Of a DNA stretch of 11,089 nucleotides, positions 6,487 to 11,089 are shown in pieces. The position numbers and the translations under genes were made by a program. The notes beneath the pieces were generated by a model. The model saw only the letters and a list, made by a program, of their open reading frames with translations. It had not been told where the DNA came from and searched no databases. Numbering within the stretch: position 1 is the stretch's first letter; each line of letters starts with the position of its first letter. Source of the DNA: W589 sp964611805 (GTDB lineage: Bacteria > Chloroflexota > Dehalococcoidia > Dehalococcoidales > Fen-1064); assembly GCA_964611805.1 (NCBI GenBank), contig CAZTBG010000062.1, positions 1-11,089 of the forward strand. Reading direction: 5' to 3'.

Positions 6487-6506
6487 TTCGTCCAATGCAG
6501 GACGGA
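6487..6506. terminator. Weak hairpin between convergent genes
   Basis: The arms TTCGTCC and GGACGGA pair over 7 bp (one G-U) around a 6-base loop, 43 bp after the TIGR00027-family methyltransferase stop and in the 199-bp gap between convergent genes. A TTTTT occurs only about 15 bp downstream on the plus strand, so termination is plausible but not textbook. Confidence 0.3.
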
Positions 6507-6642
6507 CGAGAACCACTAAATTTTTAACTTAGAGTTCTTGAGAAAGAGGTCGACAATAGCTGCCACGCTGGAATCAGCCCTTTCTTTCCAAACAACAGCT
6601 CGGAATCTGTCCAGTAAGACCCACCATTCATGTCTTTCATTC

Positions 6643-7338
6643 TTATTTCAGAAATGGCGGGGGCCACCCTTTTTTCGTCTCTCCACCCTTCTTCCACCGA
6701 AAGTCACATCGCTCATCGCCCTCGGCCAGGGTCTTTGTCCTGGTAAAACTCCAGCCGATAGTCCGGTAGGTAACGAAGTCGAGGTAGCAGTAAAAGGGTA
6801 AAAACTCATCGGCACCGTGAGCATGATAGAGCTTCTGAGTGCCACACTCCAGAAAATCACGACCATAGTCGAATTCGACCCCATCCCCTTCGACAAACTC
6901 CCATACCCAGTCCCCCGAATAGCACCGCTCCTGAGATTTCCGCGCCTGCTCTTTTTCTTCGGCTATAAACGCCGAACATAACTCCGGGCCGGGGAGGGGA
7001 GGCATTTGACTAACACTGACCACAACTGCATCATAGATGATTTTGCCAGCTTCTTCGGCAGTCTTCCCGTATGACTTCATAACCTTGTACAGCACCAGAC
7101 TCGTGGTCGAACGGATGAGATGGCGGGTCATCGGATTTTCGTCACCACCAATGTAAGGGATTGCGGGGATTAGGACTTCGTACTGTTGGCGGGTCTCTTT
7201 CAGGACAGCATCCGTGAATTCATCACCATAGCGCTTCGCAAGGAATGGCCTCCAGGCCTCTGCATGAGTATCGAACTGCAGCAGAATTTCTGGCTTTCGA
7301 GCTAAGTAGTAGTGCTTACCATCAACGGAGTGGCTCAT
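6643..7338 (-). CDS. L-2-amino-thiazoline-4-carboxylic acid hydrolase-family protein
   Basis: Protein of 231 residues. The C-terminal half carries the family's conserved blocks: FDYGRDFLECG (156-166, C165), PFYCYLDF (181-188, C184 and D187) and TRTKTLAEGDERCDFRW (199-215, C211). The N-terminal half is helical and variable, as usual. The founding enzyme hydrolyses 2-amino-thiazoline-4-carboxylate on the way to L-cysteine in Pseudomonas; the many homologues in anaerobes have no proven function, so the name should be taken as family only. The ATG at 7338 has no ribosome site but lies 3 bp after a TATAAT, suggesting a leaderless message. The upstream region contains a 66-bp repeat shared with the FAD/Fe-S/CCG gene, hinting at common control. 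Confidence 0.82.
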   Translation of the reverse strand: MSHSVDGKHYYLARKPEILLQFDTHAEAWRPFLAKRYGDEFTDAVLKETRQQYEVLIPAIPYIGGDENPMTRHLIRSTTSLVLYKVMKSYGKTAEEAGKIIYDAVVVSVSQMPPLPGPELCSAFIAEEKEQARKSQERCYSGDWVWEFVEGDGVEFDYGRDFLECGTQKLYHAHGADEFLPFYCYLDFVTYRTIGWSFTRTKTLAEGDERCDFRWKKGGETKKGWPPPFLK

Positions 7339-7341
7339 GCC

Positions 7342-7369
7342 ATTATATCCCAGTGTTGGGCTTACTCAA
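7342..7369 (-). promoter_or_regulatory. Likely promoter of the ATC-hydrolase-family gene
   Basis: On the minus strand TTGAGT (7364-7369), a 16-bp spacer and a perfect TATAAT (7342-7347) lie immediately before the ATG at 7338. The -35 is inside the 66-bp repeat; the -10 is outside it. Transcription would start at or just past the ATG, which argues for leaderless translation. Confidence 0.5.
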
Positions 7370-7421
7370 TTCAGGGCGGGCTATTAGTATTCTCGATTAT
7401 TATATAGGCTGCCATAATCAC
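7356..7421 (-). repeat. 66-bp duplicated upstream element, copy A
   Basis: This segment matches 11015-11080 with 4 mismatches in 66 bp (at 7371, 7375, 7412 and 7413), including 36 identical bases at 7376-7411. It lies 17 bp upstream of the ATC-hydrolase-family gene in the same orientation as copy B upstream of the FAD/Fe-S/CCG gene. The minus strand of the identical core holds TATATAATAATC, a possible -10 region. A shared operator/promoter is the simplest reading. Confidence 0.85.
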
Positions 7422-7576
7422 ACCCCCAGTCCTTTTTGTAAGGCGGAGGCGAATTCTATTCGCTTTAGTTTCTTGGTCGGATAATTGTTCACGGCAAGCT
7501 CATTGTAACAGATTGCCGGTTGCACTTATATTACGTTGGTTATGGAAAAAGCCAGTTCAAACGTCCTTGTTCTGTC

Positions 7577-7588
7577 TATTGTACAATA
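7577..7588. repeat. Perfect 12-bp palindrome
   Basis: TATTGTACAATA reads identically on both strands, the form of a homodimeric regulator's operator. It lies about 240 bp upstream of the ATC-hydrolase-family gene, too far for simple repression, and no second copy was noticed. It may be fortuitous. Confidence 0.4.
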
Positions 7589-7840
7589 CCGCCCAGCCGT
7601 GGGGATTCGAGCTTTAATACACTAGCGCGAAGGCCCTGGAGAAGGTTTTTAATTCTACCTTTTGATACACACGGTCTATTTTGCACTACAGCCCGTTAAA
7701 GCACATTAAAGACCACGTTCTCTTCCTGGCATACCCGTGTTTCTGTCGTAACATCTGCCGCTGACCGAATATTTTAAGAGAGTAAAGTACCCCTCAGCAA
7801 GCTGTGGGACATTACGGGAAAGGGAGCCACCCCACCCAAG

Positions 7841-10800
7841 TTACGGACGAGGCCGCTTTTGTTCCCTCAGAAATCTTATCATCGGGTCGGTAACCAGCGG
7901 TACCACATCGCCAATCATGTGAGGCATAAGGTTATCCATCACCTTGGGCATCAGCTCCGGCATCTGCTCCCGCATGTAATCAGGCATAGGGATACGCTCA
8001 CCAACTCTTTCCAGCATCACCGGCATGACCTTAGGCATCATCATTGGGAGTAGCCTGGGGAACAGAATAGGGAACAGTGGCTTCATTAGGTTAAGAGCAC
8101 CGGGTATTTTACCCATGACGTGCATTATCTTGCCCATGCCGAATGGCATGGCGTCAATAAGCTCCGGCCACATTGTGCCCATCAACGCCGCGAAGCCTTC
8201 GGGGGTCATCAGGGCAATCATCGCCTCAAATGCTGCCCACTGCCGCTGCACTTCAGGATTGGGGTCTGGGAACTTGTATCCCAGCGTTGATGCACCGAAT
8301 CGCGCCAGATCTACGGTCTCGATCGACAACCCCTTCTTCTCGGCAGTGACGCGGAACTGAAACTGGCAGCAGGGGCATAATGCCAATATTTTCTCGGCAC
8401 CGGTAGCTATCGCTTCATCCATGCGTGCCTTGCCGATGTCTGCCGCCACGGGTGGGTCCTTTATCAAGGTAAGCACGCTGCCACAGCAATGTGCCCACTC
8501 ACGGTTATGCTCCATTTCGACTAGCTCCACGCCAGGAATAGCCTTGATGAAATCACGAGGGGCGTCATAGACACTGGATACCCGCCCGATATGGCAGGAA
8601 TCGTGCAGGGTGACCCTGACCTTCTGGCCGGTATCGGGGAACTTGAATTTGCCGCTTTTTATCTGCTGGGCGATAATCTCGCTATAGTGTTTGCCGGTAA
8701 TGTCGTAATCTATGCCCAGTCTCTCCGCCCAGCGCGGGTATATCTGGCGCCACATCATGTCACAGGCAGGGCAGGAGGTAACCACGGTATCGGCGCCGAC
8801 CTCTTTAATAGCGGCGACGTTTTTCTTCATCGTCTCAATGAAGACATCCCACTTGCCAGCGACGAGCATCGGCGTACCGCAGCAGTTCTCTTTTTCGCCG
8901 GCATAGGTAAAATCAACCCCGGCGGCATCGAGAAGACGCACCGCAGCGATGGGGATATCTGTCTCCACGTGGCTGGCCGTGCAGCCGGCAAAGTAGGCGA
9001 CCTTCGCCTTATGCGACGGACCATGCTTCTCCCAGAGCTCCTTGGGGAACCAGTCAGTTCGGTTTTTACGGTAGGCGGCCCAAATATCACCCTCCTTGGT
9101 GAGTGAGGCTGCCATCATTTCGAAGGGCGGGAATGTCATCTTCTTTTCATCATTGATAAGCTGGCCACGTAGTTTCATCCAGGAGGGCTCAATGGGTAGC
9201 GACGCAGAACAGCGCAGGTTGCATAGCTCACAGGTAGTACAGACGAGGATGGTATCCACCATGAACTGGTCCCATTCCTCACGTCCCTCCATATACTCGC
9301 GCAGCCAGTACCACTTTCCGCGCGGGCTCTGGCTTTCCCAGCCACGTCCGTAGAACTGGTCGCACTCATGGACACAGTATCCGCACTGGGAACAGCCGTA
9401 GGCGTACCAGGCGACATCGGCGGGTATACCCCGAACCGGTTTGGTCGGCCTCTCCCCGACATGTGTAACTACACGGTTGCCCAGGAGGCGGATGAGGGGT
9501 TCGAAAGCCTGGGCAATACTCACCAGGCCACTGACGGCTCCTCCGTTAACAACTTTGCCGGGGTTGAGGATGCCCTTAGGGTCAATTCTGCTCTTGAAAT
9601 CCTTTAGACGGAGCAGAATGTCCCCGCCCACTATCTTTTTGGCCTTGCCAGCGAAATAAAGCCCGGTGGAGTAGGGATGGCCACCGTGCTTCTCGGCAAT
9701 TTTCATAATGGTAAGGGAAAGAGCAAAGACGAAATTATAGGAAAAGCGGCGCTGGTCGCTGGGGATAAAGCCGAGGATGACCACCTCCGGCTCGCCGCCA
9801 GCGCCTTCCCGGATGACGATACCTTCTTTTACCACCGGCTGGTCAACTTTATTTTCAATCTCGTCCATGACATCTCCCAGTTTTGCCAGTGGTATAACCA
9901 CCTCGGCCGGCACCAGACTGGGTCCCAGGCGTTTCACAAGCATTATCTTGAACCGGTTCTTCCACTCGTGCTCGGCAATGCGCTCACTCAGAAGTTCAGC
10001 CTGGCAGGGCTTCATCACCTCTTCCAGCCCGGTCATGACCGTGTCACGGTCTTTATTACGGAAGGCCAGTGTCATGATATAGGAGGCTGGCAACAGCACC
10101 CTTTCCTCGACGGGGAACTCGAAGTGCTCCAGTAGCGGCGCCTTGTTCTTCAACTCGGCCATACGCGGATTGATGAAGAGCAGTGACCAGATAGGCAACT
10201 TCTTCTTAATAATATCCTGCACCATTCTTTGCAGGTCGTGGACGTCCGGGCAGCCGATGGCGACAACGTCTAGGTCTTCCATAGGCTTTATGAGCATAGT
10301 CACCTCGCTGATGAGCCCGGTGACACCCTCGGCGGAAGATATAAGGTCGAGGTCGTCGCCACTAAACTCGTGGACCGAGCCGTCGGGCACGACTATCCTG
10401 GCGCTCAGGACGTTATCGCGGAACCACCCCGCCTCGAACGAGCCGATACCAGCGCCCCCCTGCGCCAGCCAGCCGCCGACGGTGGCCGACGGGTAGCTGG
10501 AGGGGTAAAGCCGCAGGGTCAGCCCCTGCTTCATCAGTTCCTTATCCAGCTTCTCCCAGACGATGCCGGGCTCCACTGTTACCGTATTTTGGGCCGCGTC
10601 GATCTTTTTTATAGCACACATGCGGTAAAAATCGACGACGACGCCCCCTTTGACCGGTATGACGCCACCGTAACCTGAAGAGGCACTGCCGCGCGGCGTG
10701 AGGGCTACCCTGTTCCTGCCAGCCCATTTAACTAGCTCGATTAGCTCAGCCTCCGTCTGCGGTTGCACCACGGCATCCGGGACCGTATTACCGACGAAAG

Positions 10801-10927
10801 GTTTCACCAGTCCGGGCATGGCGGCGATATCGTGCCCATATAGCTTTCTTTCCAGCTTGCGGAAGGAGACGCGGTTGTCGAACATCTTCTGGAGGTCAAT
10901 ATGTAGGTCCTTACTGCTTATACCCAT
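7841..10927 (-). CDS. FAD-linked oxidase / 4Fe-4S / CCG-domain fusion with Met-Pro-rich tail
   Basis: Fusion protein of 1028 residues. Residues about 48-215 are a FAD_binding_4 domain (TPRGSASSGYGG at 77-88, GGWLAQGGAGIGS at 151-163), and 220-462 the FAD-linked oxidase C-terminal domain ending in DPKGILNPGK. Two CxxCxxCxxxC 4Fe-4S motifs follow (C512-C522, C563-C573), then two CCG domains: C649, C682-C683-G, C719/C722 and C778, C814-C815-G, C851/C854. This matches GlcD-GlcF or D-lactate dehydrogenase-type fusions, which oxidise a 2-hydroxyacid at FAD and pass electrons through Fe-S clusters to an HdrD/GlpC-like module. The actual substrate is unknown. Residues about 903-1016 are an extra tail with 22 Met and many Pro. 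AGGGGAG lies 9 nt before the ATG. A 66-bp element shared with the ATC-hydrolase-family gene lies 87 bp upstream. Confidence 0.9.
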   Translation of the reverse strand: MGISSKDLHIDLQKMFDNRVSFRKLERKLYGHDIAAMPGLVKPFVGNTVPDAVVQPQTEAELIELVKWAGRNRVALTPRGSASSGYGGVIPVKGGVVVDFYRMCAIKKIDAAQNTVTVEPGIVWEKLDKELMKQGLTLRLYPSSYPSATVGGWLAQGGAGIGSFEAGWFRDNVLSARIVVPDGSVHEFSGDDLDLISSAEGVTGLISEVTMLIKPMEDLDVVAIGCPDVHDLQRMVQDIIKKKLPIWSLLFINPRMAELKNKAPLLEHFEFPVEERVLLPASYIMTLAFRNKDRDTVMTGLEEVMKPCQAELLSERIAEHEWKNRFKIMLVKRLGPSLVPAEVVIPLAKLGDVMDEIENKVDQPVVKEGIVIREGAGGEPEVVILGFIPSDQRRFSYNFVFALSLTIMKIAEKHGGHPYSTGLYFAGKAKKIVGGDILLRLKDFKSRIDPKGILNPGKVVNGGAVSGLVSIAQAFEPLIRLLGNRVVTHVGERPTKPVRGIPADVAWYAYGCSQCGYCVHECDQFYGRGWESQSPRGKWYWLREYMEGREEWDQFMVDTILVCTTCELCNLRCSASLPIEPSWMKLRGQLINDEKKMTFPPFEMMAASLTKEGDIWAAYRKNRTDWFPKELWEKHGPSHKAKVAYFAGCTASHVETDIPIAAVRLLDAAGVDFTYAGEKENCCGTPMLVAGKWDVFIETMKKNVAAIKEVGADTVVTSCPACDMMWRQIYPRWAERLGIDYDITGKHYSEIIAQQIKSGKFKFPDTGQKVRVTLHDSCHIGRVSSVYDAPRDFIKAIPGVELVEMEHNREWAHCCGSVLTLIKDPPVAADIGKARMDEAIATGAEKILALCPCCQFQFRVTAEKKGLSIETVDLARFGASTLGYKFPDPNPEVQRQWAAFEAMIALMTPEGFAALMGTMWPELIDAMPFGMGKIMHVMGKIPGALNLMKPLFPILFPRLLPMMMPKVMPVMLERVGERIPMPDYMREQMPELMPKVMDNLMPHMIGDVVPLVTDPMIRFLREQKRPRP

Positions 10928-10936
10928 TTTTCTTCA

Positions 10937-10943
10937 CTCCCCT
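10937..10943 (-). promoter_or_regulatory. Ribosome binding site of the FAD/Fe-S/CCG gene
   Basis: AGGGGAG on the minus strand, 9 nt before the ATG at 10927, fixes the start of the 1028-residue protein. The leader between it and copy B of the 66-bp repeat shows no further clear element. Confidence 0.6.
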
Positions 10944-11014
10944 GTACAGTTTGCCTCATGCTTGTGGTCTGCCCCCATAAAGGATACCACTCTTTAAGTC
11001 GGAGTTGCCGGTAT

Positions 11015-11080
11015 TTGGGCTTACTCAATACAGAGCGGGCTATTAGTATTCTCGATTATTATATAGGCTGTGATAATCAC
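11015..11080 (-). repeat. 66-bp duplicated upstream element, copy B
   Basis: This is the second copy of the element at 7356-7421, in the same orientation, 87 bp upstream of the FAD/Fe-S/CCG gene. Unlike copy A, the TTGAGT in this copy (11023-11028) has no matching -10 at 16-18 bp, so a shared promoter would have to use the TATATAATAATC in the identical core. At its outer end this copy forms GTGATTATCAC (11070-11080 region, minus strand), a near-palindrome that copy A lacks. Confidence 0.85.
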
Positions 11081-11089
11081 GACCGCGGT

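Larger units (their letters stand above)
7339..7840. other. Intergenic gap (502 bp) with repeat, palindrome and hairpins
   Basis: No gene with a start and ribosome site is visible. Contents are the proposed promoter and copy A of the 66-bp repeat (7356-7421), a hairpin GCGAAT/ATTCGC (7449-7463), a perfect 12-bp palindrome TATTGTACAATA (7577-7588), and a hairpin AGAAGGT/ACCTTTT (7640-7663). No clear terminator follows the FAD/Fe-S/CCG gene. Why the gap is this long is not explained; decayed coding sequence cannot be excluded. Confidence 0.6.

Noticed and set aside
7447..7466. Hairpin GCGAAT/ATTCGC followed by TTTAG as a terminator
   Set aside because: The T-run is on the plus strand, where no gene ends nearby; on the minus strand there is no T-run after the stem.
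8591..9106. 171-residue plus-strand open frame
   Set aside because: Antisense to the CCG-domain region of the 1028-residue gene; a by-product of that gene's codon use.
9677..10135. 152-residue plus-strand open frame
   Set aside because: Antisense to the FAD-oxidase domain of the same large gene; no start signal or known motif.
7841..10927. Two separate genes (FAD oxidase and CCG protein) fused by sequencing error
   Set aside because: The frame is continuous through the linker from NPGK to the 4Fe-4S motifs, with no overlapping start/stop, and such fusions are known in this family.
7356..11080. The two 66-bp repeats as ends of a mobile element
   Set aside because: They are direct rather than inverted, no transposase or integrase lies between them, and each stands just upstream of a gene in the same orientation.
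1..11089. CRISPR array, tRNA or rRNA
   Set aside because: No regularly spaced direct repeats, and no cloverleaf or rRNA-like conserved sequence was seen on either strand.

Overview
The window reads as a piece of a moderate-GC genome of a strict anaerobe. It encodes 4Fe-4S and CCG-domain redox proteins, a CooC-like ATPase, an ATC-hydrolase-family protein and a Cys-rich MerR regulator. No respiratory oxidase, phage or transposase gene is visible. The protein style (CW/CP cysteine pattern in the MerR protein, Fe-S protein paired with a CooC-like ATPase, FAD/Fe-S/CCG fusion) reminds me of anaerobic Chloroflexota such as Dehalococcoidia. That assignment is an inference; a Desulfobacterota or Firmicutes host is not excluded.

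Layout. Positions 1-1687 (minus strand) hold three tightly spaced methyltransferase genes: a class I SAM enzyme, a membrane enzyme of the isoprenylcysteine/phospholipid methyltransferase type, and a second class I enzyme cut by the window edge. An AT-rich gap follows, then a MerR-type regulator with eight C-terminal cysteines (2100-2510, minus) and an unrecognised 122-residue protein with a strong ribosome binding site (2667-3035, minus). Across a divergent 327-bp gap, two plus-strand genes form a likely operon: a winged-helix/Cys-rich/2x[4Fe-4S] protein (3363-4403) and a CooC-like P-loop ATPase with a CxC metal-site motif and an N-terminal cysteine cluster (4500-5420). A plus-strand methyltransferase of the leucine carboxyl methyltransferase/TIGR00027 family follows (5520-6443). 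It converges on a minus-strand ATC-hydrolase-family gene (6643-7338). The right third is a single 1028-residue minus-strand gene: FAD-linked oxidase, two 4Fe-4S clusters, two CCG domains and an unusual Met/Pro-rich tail (7841-10927).

How it may fit together. The Fe-S protein and CooC-like ATPase look like a metallocentre maturation or reductive-activation pair, but no CO dehydrogenase or corrinoid protein lies in view, so the client is unknown. The FAD/Fe-S/CCG fusion resembles 2-hydroxyacid dehydrogenases (glycolate or D-lactate type) that pass electrons to a CCG-type module. A 66-bp sequence occurs almost identically upstream of that gene and upstream of the ATC-hydrolase-family gene, which suggests that the two genes share a regulatory element. 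This repeat pair, the Met/Pro tail and the orphan CooC/Fe-S pair are the parts most worth a second look.
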